Part shown: positions 25,860-37,453 of the stretch, in pieces
Layout: each line of letters opens with the position of its first letter
Position numbering within the stretch: position 1 is the stretch's first letter
Source of the DNA: Lysobacter sp. ISL-50
GTDB lineage: Bacteria; Pseudomonadota; Gammaproteobacteria; Xanthomonadales; Xanthomonadaceae
Assembly (NCBI RefSeq): GCF_018612875.1
Contig: NZ_JAGGRI010000005.1
Span: 56,568 to 120,567 of the forward strand
Direction of reading: 5' to 3'
Length of the DNA: 64,000 nt
Translations under genes and position numbers: made by a program
The notes under the pieces: generated by a model
What the model was told of the DNA's origin: nothing
The model's input: only the letters and a program-made list of their open reading frames with translations
Database searches by the model: none

Positions 25860-27692
25860 TCAAAGCGTCACCGTCCCAAACACCCCCGCGCCGCGATCGG
25901 CCGGTGCGGCGTAATCGCGGAACGCGGCGAACAACTCGCGCCCCACGCCGGCATGATGCGAGGACAGATCCGCCGTCGCGCATTCGCGCGAAGCCCAATC
26001 GGCCGGCTCGATCACCTGCAAGGTGCCGGCCACCGCATCCACCCGCAGCACGTCGCCGTCGCGCAGCTTCGCCAGGGCGCCGCCGCTCATCGCTTCGGGG
26101 GTGACGTGGATCGCCGCCGGTACCTGGCCCGAGGCGCCGGACATGCGGCCGTCGGTGACCAGGGCGACGCGATGGCCGCGCTTTTGCAGCACCGACAAGG
26201 TCGGGGTGAGCTGATGCAGTTCCGGCATGCCGTTGGCGCGCGGGCCCTGGAAACGCACGACCACGATCACGTCGCGATCCAGTTCGCCGCGTTCGAACGC
26301 CTGCTTCACTTCATGCTGTTCGACGAACACCCGGCACGGCGCTTCCACGATCCAGCGGTCTTCCGGCACCGCCGAGACCTTGATCGCCGCGGTGCCCAGA
26401 TTGCCGCTGAGCACGCGCAAGCCGCCGTCGGCGCGGAACGGTTCGGCGACCGGCCGCAACACCGCGGTATCGCAGCTTTCGCGCGTGCTCGGCACGTACG
26501 CCACTTCGCCGTCTTCGCCCAACCGCGCTTCCACGCGATACCGCGCCAGCCCCGGGCCGGCGACGGTTTCGACGTCGCCGTGCAACAGGCCGTGATCGAG
26601 CAATTCGCCGATCAGGTACGCCAGCCCGCCGGCGGCGTGGAAATGATTCACGTCGGCGCTGCCGTTCGGATACACGCGCGCCAGCAGCGGGATCGCCGAG
26701 GACAGCGCATCGAAATCCTCCAGGCGCAGATCGATCCCGGCCGCGGCGGCCATGGCGATCAGGTGCAGCAGGTGATTGGTCGAACCGCCGGTGGCGTGCA
26801 GGCCGATCACGCCGTTGACGATCGCGCGCTCATCGACGATGCGGCCGATCGGCCGGTAGTCGTCGCCCAGCGCGGTGATCTGCGCGGCGCGCGCCGCCGC
26901 CAGCGCGGTCAGCGCATCGCGCAGCGGCGTATTGGGATGGACGAAGCTGGAACCGGGCAGGTGCAGGCCCATCAGCTCCATCAGCATCTGGTTGGAATTG
27001 GCGGTGCCGTAGAAGGTGCAGGTGCCTGGGCCGTGATAGCTGCGCGCCTCGGCTTCCAGCAACTCCTCGCGCGAGGCCTCGCCGGTCGCGTAGCGCTGGC
27101 GCACGCGCGATTTTTCGTCGTTGGGCAGGCCCGAGGTCATCGGCCCGGCCGGCACGAAGATGCCCGGCAGATGGCCGAAATGCAGCGCGCCGATCAACAG
27201 CCCCGGCACGATCTTGTCGCACACGCCCAGGTACAGGCCGGCGTCGAACATGTCGTGCGACAGCGCGATCGCCGTGGACATGGCGATGACGTCGCGCGAG
27301 AACAGCGACAACTCCATGCCGTCGCGGCCCTGGGTGACGCCGTCGCACATCGCCGGCACGCCGCCGGCGACCTGCGCGGTGGCGCCGCAGTCGCGCGCGG
27401 CGGCCTTGATCAGATCGGGAAAGCGCTCCAGCGGCTGATGCGCGGAGAGCATGTCGTTGAACGAGGTGACGATGCCCAGGTTGGGCGCGTAACCGGTTCG
27501 CAGCGCGGCTTTGTCGCCGCTGGCGCAGGCGGCGAAACCGTGGGCGAGATTGCCGCAAGACAGGCGTCGCCGGTGCGGGCCGCTGCTCTGCGCCGCGTCG
27601 ATGCGGGCGAGATAAGCATTGCGGCGCGCGCGGCTGCGTTCGGCGATACGGTGCGTGACTTGCGCGACAACGGGATGCAGTTGGGTATTCAC
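25860..27692 (-). CDS. edd: Phosphogluconate dehydratase
   Basis: A 610-residue IlvD/Edd-type iron-sulfur dehydratase that converts 6-phosphogluconate to KDPG. Visible family features are [33 protein letters not shown] with a cluster Cys, [11 protein letters not shown] with another, and [35 protein letters not shown] closes the active site. Full length for the family. It is separated from eda by the HAD gene and composite repeats, and from pgl by a family A pair, so it may not share one transcript with them. Confidence 0.95.
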   Translation of the reverse strand: MNTQLHPVVAQVTHRIAERSRARRNAYLARIDAAQSSGPHRRRLSCGNLAHGFAACASGDKAALRTGYAPNLGIVTSFNDMLSAHQPLERFPDLIKAAARDCGATAQVAGGVPAMCDGVTQGRDGMELSLFSRDVIAMSTAIALSHDMFDAGLYLGVCDKIVPGLLIGALHFGHLPGIFVPAGPMTSGLPNDEKSRVRQRYATGEASREELLEAEARSYHGPGTCTFYGTANSNQMLMELMGLHLPGSSFVHPNTPLRDALTALAAARAAQITALGDDYRPIGRIVDERAIVNGVIGLHATGGSTNHLLHLIAMAAAAGIDLRLEDFDALSSAIPLLARVYPNGSADVNHFHAAGGLAYLIGELLDHGLLHGDVETVAGPGLARYRVEARLGEDGEVAYVPSTRESCDTAVLRPVAEPFRADGGLRVLSGNLGTAAIKVSAVPEDRWIVEAPCRVFVEQHEVKQAFERGELDRDVIVVVRFQGPRANGMPELHQLTPTLSVLQKRGHRVALVTDGRMSGASGQVPAAIHVTPEAMSGGALAKLRDGDVLRVDAVAGTLQVIEPADWASRECATADLSSHHAGVGRELFAAFRDYAAPADRGAGVFGTVTL

Positions 27693-27734
27693 GAGTACTC
27701 GGTCGGTGCGAGGCGCCGCACGCGGCGCGAAACA

Positions 27735-27872
27735 GTTCCCCCCTTTGAAAAAGGGGGGTTAGGGGGATTTGCTCTTCCTACACCTTCCTGAGAAGCAAAG
27801 GCAAAAGCAAATCCCCCCGCGCCCGCTGCGCGGACGCGGCCCCCTTTTTCAAAGGGGGCGACAGCAAAAGCC
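27735..27872. repeat. Inverted pair of family A elements between edd and pgl
   Basis: The first copy is at 27735-27772 (C-run, TTTGAAAAA, G-run, TTAGGGGGATTTGCT). The second, inverted, is at about 27805-27872 (AGCAAATCCCCCC ... CCCCCTTTTTCAAAGGGGG ... CAGCAAAAGCC) and carries an internal 23-bp insertion, GCGCCCGCTGCGCGGACGCGGC. The remaining 27873-27987 holds nothing recognisable. Confidence 0.75.
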
Positions 27873-27987
27873 GTGGCTGGGAGGGGAGGGAGCTATGGCT
27901 TGGCTGTCTCAAGAGCCCAATAGGTCGCGGGCCCCAATCGAACACTCGACCTCGGCCGGTCGGAACTCAACCGGCCTCGGCAAAAAA

Positions 27988-28726
27988 TCAAGGACTCCAA
28001 TACAAGGTAGGCGCCACCGGCGCGCCGCTGAGCACCGAGCGGATCGGCAGCGCGCTGCGCGGATCGCGCTGCGCGCCTTCGAGCACGGCGCGCTTCTTCT
28101 CGCCTTCGATGTGCAGATAGATCGCCGGCGCGGTGAAGATCGCGCTCAGGGTCAGGGTCATGCGCGGCTCGGGCATCGCCGAGGTGCGCACCGACATCAC
28201 CGGCGCGCGGCCGCGCGGCTGCAGGCCGATCTCGCGCAGCGCCGGATTGTCGTAGCCCAGGTCCGGGAACAGCGAGGCCACGTGGCCGTCGTCGCCCATG
28301 CCCAGCACCACCACGTCCAGCGGCAAGCCTTCGTTGGCGATCTTGGTCAGCACCGGCATCAGCGCCGTTTCCGGGGTCGGCGTCGGCCGGTACATCGGCA
28401 GCAGGCGGGCGACGGCGGCGTTGTTCTTGAACAGATGCTCGCGCAGCAGGCGCTCGTTGGAACGCGGATGCTCCGGCGGCAGCCAGCGCTCATCGACCGG
28501 CAGCACGGTCACCCGCGCCCAGTCCAGCGTCTGCGTCGACAACGCGTCGAAGAAACGCTTGGGCGTGTTGCCGCCGGACAAGGCGATGCAGGCCTCGCCA
28601 TGCCGCGCCAGCGCGCCGCGCAGATCGGCCGCGACCTGTTTGGCCAGGGCCTGCGCGAGCTGTTCGCCGTCGTCGAACACGCGCTCATGCAACGGCAGCG
28701 GCAAGGGTTCGATCACTTTGAGTCGC

Positions 28727-28743
<17 letters not shown>
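27988..28743 (-). CDS. pgl: 6-phosphogluconolactonase
   Basis: A 251-residue protein of the Pgl/SIS-like deaminase fold: IALSGGNTPKRFFDAL (phosphate loop), LPVDERWLPPEHPRSN (active-site segment) and VLGMGDDGHVASLFP. It hydrolyses 6-phosphogluconolactone to 6-phosphogluconate. ATG 28743 has GGGAG about 8 nt upstream and overlaps the zwf 3' end by 17 nt, so the two are translationally coupled. Confidence 0.93.
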
Positions 28744-30244
<1,501 letters not shown>

Positions 30245-30274
30245 GGACGGGCTCGGACAGGTCTGGATGAAACC

Positions 30275-30384
30275 ATACCAGCAAAGATACCAGTAAGATA
30301 CCACTTCGGCAAATTAACCAGAAATCAATTGGTTACAACGGCGTTACAGGCCTTTGTTGCCGCCAATGGTCTGCGACTGGTATC
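30275..30384. promoter_or_regulatory. Candidate operator cluster between zwf and the GntR gene
   Basis: The motif (G/C)ATACCA occurs at 30274-30280, 30286-30292 and 30297-30303, about one helical turn apart. Its exact inverse TGGTATC lies at 30378-30384, 9 bp before the GntR gene's ATG. The arrangement suggests that the GntR protein represses its own operon and also affects zwf. A GntR regulator of GlcNAc genes with TGGTAT-containing sites is known in xanthomonads, from memory; the sites here are my reading. Confidence 0.5.
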
Positions 30385-30392
30385 TTTTTGTC

Positions 30393-31145
30393 ATGCAGGC
30401 CTATCTGGAAAGCGAATTCCGCCGCCAGTCCGACGCGCGCCGCGCGCCGGCGTACCAGCACCTGCGCCGGACCCTGCAGCACGCGATCGACAACGGCGAA
30501 CTGACCGCCGGCCAGGCCCTGCCCGGCGAGCGCGAGCTGGGCAAGCTGCTGGACCTGTCGCGGGTGACGGTGCGCAAGGCCATCGCCGGGCTGGTCGAGG
30601 ACGGGCTGCTGGTGCAGCGCCAGGGCGCCGGCACCTTCGTCGCCGAACGCATCGTCAAATCGTTCTCGCGCCTGACCAGCTTCACCGACGACCTGCGCGC
30701 GCGCGGGCTGGACCCGCGTTCGACCTTCCTCGAACGCGGTGTCGGCGAGGTCACGCCGGAAGAAGCCATGGCGCTGAATCTGTCGCCGGGCGCGCAAGTG
30801 ATCCGCTATTACCGTTTGCGGACTGCCGAGAACGTGGCGCTCGCACTCGAACGCACGGTGGTCCCCGTAGCGGTGCTTTCGAATCCTGATTTGGTGGAAA
30901 ACTCGCTGTACGAAGCCTTCGCCAAGCTCGGCATCCGCCCCGCCCGCGCGCTGCAGCGTCTGCGCGCGATCGCCTTCGACGCCGAACAGGCGCGGCTGAT
31001 GAATCTGCCCGAAGGCGCGCCCGGCTTGTTCATCGAACGCCGCACTTTCCTCGACGACGGCCGCGTCGTCGAGTTCACCCGATCCTTCTACCGAGGCGAC
31101 GCGTACGACTTCGTCGCCGAACTGCAGAGCGAAACCACCCCGTGA
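30393..31145 (+). CDS. nagQ: GntR-family (HutC/UTRA) regulator of GlcNAc catabolism
   Basis: A 250-residue protein with a winged HTH (LPGERELGKLLDLSRVTVRK, then AIAGLVEDGLLVQRQGAGTF) and a UTRA effector domain (SFSRLTSFTDDLRARGLDP; VIRYYRLRTAENVALALER). It stands first in an operon with a SIS deaminase and nagA, whose starts overlap or follow closely, so it most likely senses a GlcNAc-phosphate. The name NagQ is used for the GntR repressor at the equivalent Xanthomonas locus. No Shine-Dalgarno precedes ATG 30393; a TGGTATC box lies there instead. Confidence 0.8.
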   Translation: MQAYLESEFRRQSDARRAPAYQHLRRTLQHAIDNGELTAGQALPGERELGKLLDLSRVTVRKAIAGLVEDGLLVQRQGAGTFVAERIVKSFSRLTSFTDDLRARGLDPRSTFLERGVGEVTPEEAMALNLSPGAQVIRYYRLRTAENVALALERTVVPVAVLSNPDLVENSLYEAFAKLGIRPARALQRLRAIAFDAEQARLMNLPEGAPGLFIERRTFLDDGRVVEFTRSFYRGDAYDFVAELQSETTP

Positions 31146-32191
31146 GCACCGACACCTTGCTGGACGCAACAAGCACGCGCATGTACGCCGAAGCCGACGA
31201 GTCGGGCGACGCGGTCGCGCGCCAGTTCGCGGCCAACGCCGACATCATCGACGACCTGGTCGAACGCCTGCGCAAACAGCCGCCGCGCTTCATCGTCACC
31301 TGCGCGCGCGGCAGTTCCGATCACGCCGCGACCTACGGCAAATATCTGTTCGAAACGCAGCTGGGGCTGGTCACCGCTTCGGCCTCGCCCTCGGTCGGTT
31401 CGGTGTACGCGATCAAGCCCAAGCTCGACGGCGCGCTGTTCGTGGCGATCTCGCAGTCGGGCAAGAGCCCGGACCTGCTGCGCAACGCCGAGATCGCCAA
31501 GGCCGCCGGCGCGCACGTGGTGGCGCTGGTCAACGTCGCCGATTCGCCGCTGGCGCAGTTGGCCGATACCGTGCTCGGCCTGCACGCCGGCCCGGAGAAA
31601 AGCGTCGCCGCGACCAAGAGCTATCTGTGCTCACTGGCCGCGCTGCTGCAACTGACCGCACGCTGGAGCAACGACGCCGGCCTGTTCAACGCCGTGCATG
31701 CGCTGCCCGAGGCGCTGCGCGAAGCCACGCGACAGGATTGGTCGGCGCTGGTCGAAGGCCTGGTCGATGCGCGCAATCTGTTCGTGCTCGGCCGCGGCCT
31801 GGGCTTGGCCGCGGCGCAGGAAGCGGCGCTGAAGTTCAAGGAAACCTGCGGCCTGCACGCGGAGGCCTTCAGCAGCGCCGAGGTCAAGCACGGGCCGATG
31901 GCGATCGTCGGCCCCGGTTTTCCGGTGCTGGCGTTCGCGCAGGACGACGGCACCGGCGACAGCACGGTCGCGGTCGCGCGCGAGTTCCGCGCGCGCGGCG
32001 CGCCGGTGTGGCTGGCCGCGCCGGGCATCAGCGGCGGCGATGCCTTGCCGCTCGCGCGCTCCTCGCATCCGGCGATGACGCCGCTGATCACCGTCGCCAG
32101 CTTCTACAAGGCGGTCAACGCGCTGTCGGTCGCGCGCGGGCACAACCCGGACCTGCCGCCGCATTTGAACAAAGTCACCGAAACGGTTTGA
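31142..32191 (+). CDS. nagB-II: SIS-type glucosamine-6-phosphate deaminase
   Basis: A 349-residue protein with two SIS domains: CARGSSDHAATYGKYLFET and VAISQSGKSPDLLRNAEIAK in the first, and LGRGLGLAAAQEAALKFKET and AFSSAEVKHGPMAIV in the second. This is the isomerase half of GlmS without the glutaminase, as in NagB-II/AgaS deaminases that convert glucosamine-6-P to fructose-6-P and ammonia. GTG 31142 overlaps the nagQ stop (GTGA). nagA follows after 11 nt. Confidence 0.9.
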   Translation: MSTDTLLDATSTRMYAEADESGDAVARQFAANADIIDDLVERLRKQPPRFIVTCARGSSDHAATYGKYLFETQLGLVTASASPSVGSVYAIKPKLDGALFVAISQSGKSPDLLRNAEIAKAAGAHVVALVNVADSPLAQLADTVLGLHAGPEKSVAATKSYLCSLAALLQLTARWSNDAGLFNAVHALPEALREATRQDWSALVEGLVDARNLFVLGRGLGLAAAQEAALKFKETCGLHAEAFSSAEVKHGPMAIVGPGFPVLAFAQDDGTGDSTVAVAREFRARGAPVWLAAPGISGGDALPLARSSHPAMTPLITVASFYKAVNALSVARGHNPDLPPHLNKVTETV

Positions 32192-32202
32192 GGAACGCCC
32201 GC

Positions 32203-33336
32203 ATGTCCGCCACCGCCTTCGTCAACGGCCGCGTGCTCAGCGAGCGCGGATTCGAATCCGATCTGAGCGTCATCGTCGAAGACGGCCATATCGTCGCGGT
32301 CCTGCCGGGCGCGGCGCCGCGCGGCGCGGACACGGTGGATCTGCAGGGCCGCTACCTCGCGCCCGGCTTCATCGACACCCAGGTCAACGGCGGCGGCGAC
32401 GTGCTGTTCAACGACGCGCCCAGCGTCGATGGCCTGCGCCGCATCGCCGCCGCGCACCGCAAGTTCGGCACCACCGGCCTGATGCCGACCCTGATCAGCG
32501 ACGATGTCGCGGTCATGGCGCGGGCGATCGACGCGGTGCGCGAAGCGATGCGGCAGAATGTGCCGGGCATTCTCGGCATTCACCTGGAAGGTCCGTACCT
32601 GGCCGCGGCGCGCAAGGGCGTGCACAACCCGGACAAGTTCCACACGCCGGGCGAAGACGAACTCGATCTGGTCGCGTCCCTCGGCGTCGGCAAGACCATG
32701 CTGACGCTCGCGCCCGAGCGCTTCGGCAACGACACCCTGCAGGCGCTGGCCGCGCGCGGCGTACTGGTCTGCGCTGGCCACACCGCCGCCGACTACGGCC
32801 GCCTGCGCGAAGCCTTCGCCCACGGCGTGCGCGGCGTCACCCACCTGTTCAACGCGATGACCCCGCTGGGCAGCCGCGAACCCGGCGGCGTCGGCGCCTG
32901 CATCGAAGATCCGGATTCGTGGTGCGGCGTGATCGTCGATGGCGAACACGTCCACGACGCCTCGCTGCGCATCGCCATCGCGGCCAAGCCGCGCGGCAAG
33001 ATCATGCTGGTCACCGATGCGATGCCGCCAGTCGGCGGCGACGCCGAGGACTTCGTCCTGTACGGCGAAACCATGACCTGCCGCGACGGCAAGTGCACCA
33101 CCGCCGACGGCACCCTGGCCGGCTCCGCGCTCGACATGGCCGGCGCGGTGCGCAACACCGTGCAGCGCCTGGGCTTGCCCTTGGACGAGGCCTGCCGCAT
33201 GGCTTCGACGTATCCGGCGCAGTTCCTCGGCCTCGGCCACGAACTCGGCCGCATCGCCCCGGGCTACCGCGCCGATCTGATCGCGCTGGACGATTCGCTG
33301 CACGTCACCGACAGCTGGATCGGCGGCGCCCGCTGA
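32203..33336 (+). CDS. nagA: N-acetylglucosamine-6-phosphate deacetylase
   Basis: A 377-residue amidohydrolase. Signatures are APGFIDTQVNGGGDVLFND, LGIHLEGPYLAAARKGVHN (metal Glu), CAGHTAADYGRL and GVTHLFNAMTPLGSREPG (metal His residues), and MLVTDAMPPVGG with the catalytic Asp. It removes acetate from GlcNAc-6-P before the SIS deaminase acts. The last 30 bp of the gene resemble the junctions of the tandem repeat that follows. Confidence 0.94.
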   Translation: MSATAFVNGRVLSERGFESDLSVIVEDGHIVAVLPGAAPRGADTVDLQGRYLAPGFIDTQVNGGGDVLFNDAPSVDGLRRIAAAHRKFGTTGLMPTLISDDVAVMARAIDAVREAMRQNVPGILGIHLEGPYLAAARKGVHNPDKFHTPGEDELDLVASLGVGKTMLTLAPERFGNDTLQALAARGVLVCAGHTAADYGRLREAFAHGVRGVTHLFNAMTPLGSREPGGVGACIEDPDSWCGVIVDGEHVHDASLRIAIAAKPRGKIMLVTDAMPPVGGDAEDFVLYGETMTCRDGKCTTADGTLAGSALDMAGAVRNTVQRLGLPLDEACRMASTYPAQFLGLGHELGRIAPGYRADLIALDDSLHVTDSWIGGAR

Positions 33337-33755
33337 GCCCACCGCCCCACGCGTAAGCCCCGAGGTTTTTTGTAGGAGGGAGCTTCAGCCCCGACCAACG
33401 AAGCCGCGCATCGCCAAAATCGCCGGCCCCTCTCAGGCGAGCGGAAGCAGAGTCCTCACCAACACCAGCAGCAAGATCGGCGACGACGCGCTGAGCCCAC
33501 CGCCCTAGGCGTAAGCCCCGAAGTCTTTTGTGGGAGGGAGCTTCAGCCCCGCCCCACGAAGCCGCGCATCGCCGAATTCGCCGGCACCTTATGGCCGAGC
33601 GGAGGCAGAATCCTCACCAACACCAGCAGCAGGATCGGCGGCGCGCGCTGAGCCCACCGCCCCACGCGTAAGCCCCGAAGTCTCCGTGGGAGGGAGCTTC
33701 AGCCCCGACCAACGAAGCCGCGCATCGCCAAAGTCGCCGGCACCCCATAGCCGAG
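33331..33755. repeat. 157-bp tandem repeat, about 2.7 copies, after nagA
   Basis: Copies begin with CGCTGAGCCCACCGCCC at 33331, 33489 and 33646, giving periods of 158 and 157 bp. Each contains GGAGGGAGCTTCAGCCCCG followed by AACGAAGCCGCGCATCGCC or close variants. The first copy starts inside the nagA stop codon region, and the 30 bp before each later copy (ACCAGCAGCA then GGATCGGCGG) echo the nagA 3' end. I see no gene in 33337-33791. Confidence 0.82.
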
Positions 33756-33791
33756 GCCGATGAAGCCACCAAGAGCGAGCCGACGCACCGC

Positions 33792-35237
33792 TCAATGCAA
33801 CCCCACCCGCCCCTTCATCGCCTCAAAAATCGCCTCGGTCCGATAGCCCCTACCCGCCTTGAACACCAGCGGCATGCGCTCGATCGCGCGCACATCGCGG
33901 GTCGGATCGCCATCGATCACGACCACATCCGCGCGCTTGCCGGCCTCCAGACTGCCGACGCTCTTATCGCGCCCCAGATAACGCGCGCCGTTCAAGCTCG
34001 CCACGCGCACCGCCTGTTCGAAGCTGAAACCGGCCTCGACCATCAACTCGATCTGGCGCTTGCTCGCATAACCCGGAATCACGCCGCCGTAGCCGGTCGG
34101 GTCCGAGCCGGCCATCAACAACCCGCCGGCAGCGACGAAACGCCGCTCCCACTGCCCGAGCTTGGGCAACAGACGCGCCCAGTCCTGGCCGCCCGGCTTG
34201 GATTGCACCGCCGTCCAGCCCGCTTCGTACTGCTCGCGCACTTCCGGCAGCAGCAACGACAGCGCCGCCTCCGACACCTTGGGCCGCTGCGCCGCCAGGG
34301 TCTCGATCACGGTCAACGTCGAAGTCAACGCGACCTTGCGCTCGACCAGCAACTCGATCAGTCGCTGCATCCGCGGATCGTCCACGTCCAGGTCGGCGAG
34401 CGATCGGGTAATCGACGCCGGACAGACATCGGCCTGCTTGTCGGCGACGAAGTCCGAGGCGAAGGCGAAGCCGTGCTCCAGATTGTCGATGCCCATCGCC
34501 GAGGCTTCGGCGAAAGTCACCGAACACAAATGCGCGGTGACCTTGCGCGAACGCCGGTGCGCGACTTCGATCATGCGCTGCAATTCGTCGCGGCGGATCT
34601 GCATGTAAGCCTTGTACGAATCCACGCCTTCGTCGGCCCAGTAGTTCACCGCGCGCTCGGCATCGTCGGCGCCGTCGAGCACCTTCACCGCCAGCACCGG
34701 CAGGCCGGGGCCGTTGAGCAGGGGCGAGGTCACTTCCATGTCCGGGCCGATGATGGCGCCGTCGGCGATCTTCTTGCGCATGTTGAGATCGGCGTAAGGC
34801 TGCATCGCCGCGGCCGTGCGCAAGGTGGTGACGCCGCCGGCGAGATACAGCGACGGGAAGCTGTGCACCATCTCGGAATAGTTGCCCTGCCCGGTCGGAT
34901 AGAACATGTGCTCGTGCATCATCACCAAGCCGGGCAGCAGGGTCTTGCCCTTGGCGTCGATCACGGTCGCGTCCTTGGGCACGGCGAGCTTCGCGCTGGC
35001 GCCCAGCGCGCGGATTTTTCCGTCTTCGATCAGCAAGGTCTGATCGCGCCGGATCGGCGCGCCAGTGCCGTCGATCACGTCGGCATGGGTGAATGCCAGC
35101 AGCGGCTGGTCGTAAGCGACGAACGGCGGATCGGCTTTCGCCGCGGGTGCCGCCGCGGGCGCGGCCGGCTCATGGGCGATGGCGAGCGCGGACAGGCCGC
35201 AGGACATCAGCAAGGCGATCGAACCTTTCCACTTCAT
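33792..35237 (-). CDS. Secreted amidohydrolase-family protein
   Basis: A 481-residue protein with a signal peptide (MKWKGSIALLMSCGLSALAI then AHEP). It is an imidazolonepropionase/prolidase-like amidohydrolase: LLPGLVMMHEHMFYP corresponds to the first metal-binding HxH, KAYMQIRRDELQRMI holds a Lys that may bridge metals, KVTAHLCS supplies a His, and MAGSDPTGYGG the Asp. The closing LGRDKSVGSLEAGKRADVVV is typical. It may act on a peptide or cyclic amide in the periplasm; the substrate is unknown. It converges on the tandem repeat. Confidence 0.85.
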   Translation of the reverse strand: MKWKGSIALLMSCGLSALAIAHEPAAPAAAPAAKADPPFVAYDQPLLAFTHADVIDGTGAPIRRDQTLLIEDGKIRALGASAKLAVPKDATVIDAKGKTLLPGLVMMHEHMFYPTGQGNYSEMVHSFPSLYLAGGVTTLRTAAAMQPYADLNMRKKIADGAIIGPDMEVTSPLLNGPGLPVLAVKVLDGADDAERAVNYWADEGVDSYKAYMQIRRDELQRMIEVAHRRSRKVTAHLCSVTFAEASAMGIDNLEHGFAFASDFVADKQADVCPASITRSLADLDVDDPRMQRLIELLVERKVALTSTLTVIETLAAQRPKVSEAALSLLLPEVREQYEAGWTAVQSKPGGQDWARLLPKLGQWERRFVAAGGLLMAGSDPTGYGGVIPGYASKRQIELMVEAGFSFEQAVRVASLNGARYLGRDKSVGSLEAGKRADVVVIDGDPTRDVRAIERMPLVFKAGRGYRTEAIFEAMKGRVGLH

Positions 35238-35692
35238 GCAGACTTCCGGCCGGCGGCGAATTGAACGACGGCGATCAGCGTATCGCATCCGTTACGGCAT
35301 ATCGATCAGTCGCATGAGTGTCGCGGCGCGGCGAACAGCATCCGGCAGCGTTCGCGCAATCGCGGCTCATCATGGCCTCGCCGGCATCGATATGTCCGCG
35401 CTCGCAAGCACCGGCGACGCGCGCGATCGAAAACAGTTCGAACTCGCTCGCGGCATGCGCAATCGCGATTGTTTTTTTACGCATCGACTTGCGGATATTC
35501 CAGCCAATATTCGCAACGGCGGCGTCCACGGAAATGAACGCTGATTAAGAGTTGTCACGCGCGATCCGCCATCCGCGCATGCAAACGATGTCGCCGCCGC
35601 ACACACGCCCGCGTACGCCGGCCATCGGCTGATCCCGGTCGCTTGTCGAGCCCCTAACGTGTCGCGCCAATCCTCCGGCGATCACGACGTCC
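35238..35692. other. Divergent intergenic region, no gene seen
   Basis: 455 bp between the minus-strand amidohydrolase and the plus-strand sulfatase-like gene. The short ORFs here have no convincing start or composition. An AT-richer patch (GATTGTTTTTTTACGC, about 35464) is the only local feature. Promoters for both genes presumably lie here, but I cannot place them. Confidence 0.4.
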
Positions 35693-37387
35693 ATGCAAGT
35701 TCTGCGGGAACCGGCTTTCCTCGCACCGTCGAACCCATGCGGCCGGGTGTCGCTGTCGCGGCGAATCGCGCTGTTGCTGTTGGTCAGCGCCGCGAGCACT
35801 TCGCTGCTGTTGCTGGACGACCGCCTGCAGCAATTGGTCAATCCGCACAACCTCGCCGCGCTCAAGCCGGGCTGGTGCGCGGCGCTGATGCTGGTCACCA
35901 CCTGTTTGTGGCTGGGCGGCAGCCGGATCGCGGCCAACGCGGTGCTCGCCTTGTTCGCCGGCCTGCAGTTGCTTCAGCTGTGCCATATCGCCGCGATCGG
36001 CCGTCCGCTGTCGCCGCTGGACATCGCGATGATTCCGCATCAAGCGCACGACATCGGCGAAGGAGTGCGCGCCGAGATCGGCGAGAACTGGACCACGTTG
36101 CTGGCCGGCGGCGTGCCGTACGCGCTGGCGTTCGCGCTGTTCAATCTCGGCCTGCCGCGCCTGAAACTGCCGCGCTCGCGCTGGGCCTTGCTGCTGGTGG
36201 CGCTGAGCCTGGCCTTCATCCCCTACGGCGCTTCGCACCGCAATATCACCCATTATCTGCCGCAGCCCAAGCGCAGCTCTCTGCACAATTCGCTGATGGC
36301 GTTCGGCTATTACGTGGCCAACCTGAGCGGCTCGTCGGTTCGGCGCGACGCCGATGCGTACCGCCCTTATCGGGTCGAGCCCGACGCGCGCGCGGCAACG
36401 GTCAGGCCGCGCTCGATCTGGCTGGTGATCTTCGACTCCACCCGCGCCGATCACTGGGGCGTGGCCGGCTACGCGCGCGACACCACGCCGGTGATGTCGC
36501 GCTGGGTCGCGCGGGGCGATGCGCGCTGGCATCGCGGCGTCGCCGGCGCCGCGGCCACGCGCGCGGCGATGGCGTTGCTGCTCAACGGCGTGCGCGAACC
36601 CGGCCATCTCGAACAATTGCGCTCGCATCGCGGCAATCTGTTTCGGCTGGCGAAGCAGGCCGGCTATCGCACCTACTGGCTGTCGACCCAGTACGGCCGC
36701 GATCTGCTGGAAGACCAGGACAAGGCGAGCATCGACGTCACGCGCACACGCGAAACCGATCCGGAGCGGGTCGCCGCGGTCGGCGACGATGCCATCATCG
36801 ACATGCTCGCGCCGCTCAAGCCCGGCGAGCCGCGATTGATCGTGCTGCTGCTGCGCACCGCGCATATTCCGTACGAAGACGCTTATCGGCGGCGCGCCAC
36901 GCCGTCGCCGCGATGGCCGGATGCGTCGGCGTCCGCGCTTACGCAGAGCAAGATCGACACCTACGATCACGCGATCGCCTACCAGGACGATCTGGTCGGC
37001 CGCCTGTACCAGCGCTTCGAGGCCCTGGACGAACACGGCCTGTTCGTGGTGACCTCCGATCACGGCCAGATGCTCGGCGAAGACGGCGTGTCGGGCCACA
37101 ACGTGCTGACGCCGCAGATCGCGCAGGTGCCGATGCTGGTGCGCAGCCGCGGCCCGGCGCAAGCGCCGCTGGGCGAGAACGGCGAGTGGATATTCCATCA
37201 CCAGCTCGCGCTTGCGCTGGCCGCGCGCATGGGCTATCGCATCGACAATCCCAATGCGCAAGCGGGCCGGTACTTCCTGCAAGGCCCGGACGCGTTCGGC
37301 GACATTCTGTTTCGCGAAGCGCGCGTGACCGATGGCCGATTGGTGCTGGGCGAATTGTCGGGCCTGCGACCGGCATCGTCGCGCTGA
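35693..37387 (+). CDS. Membrane sulfatase/phosphoethanolamine-transferase-like protein
   Basis: A 564-residue protein. The first 200 residues contain about four or five membrane segments (RIALLLLVSAASTSLLLLDD; WCAALMLVTTCLWLGG; AVLALFAGLQLLQL; WALLLVALSLAFIPYG). The C-terminal two-thirds is an alkaline-phosphatase-superfamily domain: WLVIFDSTRADHWGVAGYAR, AAATRAAMALLLNG where the nucleophile Thr should be, and VVTSDHGQMLGEDGVSGHNV for metal binding. This layout matches EptA/OpgB/LtaS-like enzymes that move polar groups onto lipids or glycans. The usual GET.R motif is replaced by FDSTRADH, so it is a divergent member. Confidence 0.8.
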   Translation: MQVLREPAFLAPSNPCGRVSLSRRIALLLLVSAASTSLLLLDDRLQQLVNPHNLAALKPGWCAALMLVTTCLWLGGSRIAANAVLALFAGLQLLQLCHIAAIGRPLSPLDIAMIPHQAHDIGEGVRAEIGENWTTLLAGGVPYALAFALFNLGLPRLKLPRSRWALLLVALSLAFIPYGASHRNITHYLPQPKRSSLHNSLMAFGYYVANLSGSSVRRDADAYRPYRVEPDARAATVRPRSIWLVIFDSTRADHWGVAGYARDTTPVMSRWVARGDARWHRGVAGAAATRAAMALLLNGVREPGHLEQLRSHRGNLFRLAKQAGYRTYWLSTQYGRDLLEDQDKASIDVTRTRETDPERVAAVGDDAIIDMLAPLKPGEPRLIVLLLRTAHIPYEDAYRRRATPSPRWPDASASALTQSKIDTYDHAIAYQDDLVGRLYQRFEALDEHGLFVVTSDHGQMLGEDGVSGHNVLTPQIAQVPMLVRSRGPAQAPLGENGEWIFHHQLALALAARMGYRIDNPNAQAGRYFLQGPDAFGDILFREARVTDGRLVLGELSGLRPASSR

Positions 37388-37453
37388 CGCACCGACACGG
37401 TCGCGGACTATCATCGGCCACGGACACCACCGCCTCTCGACGAAGGATTCGAC

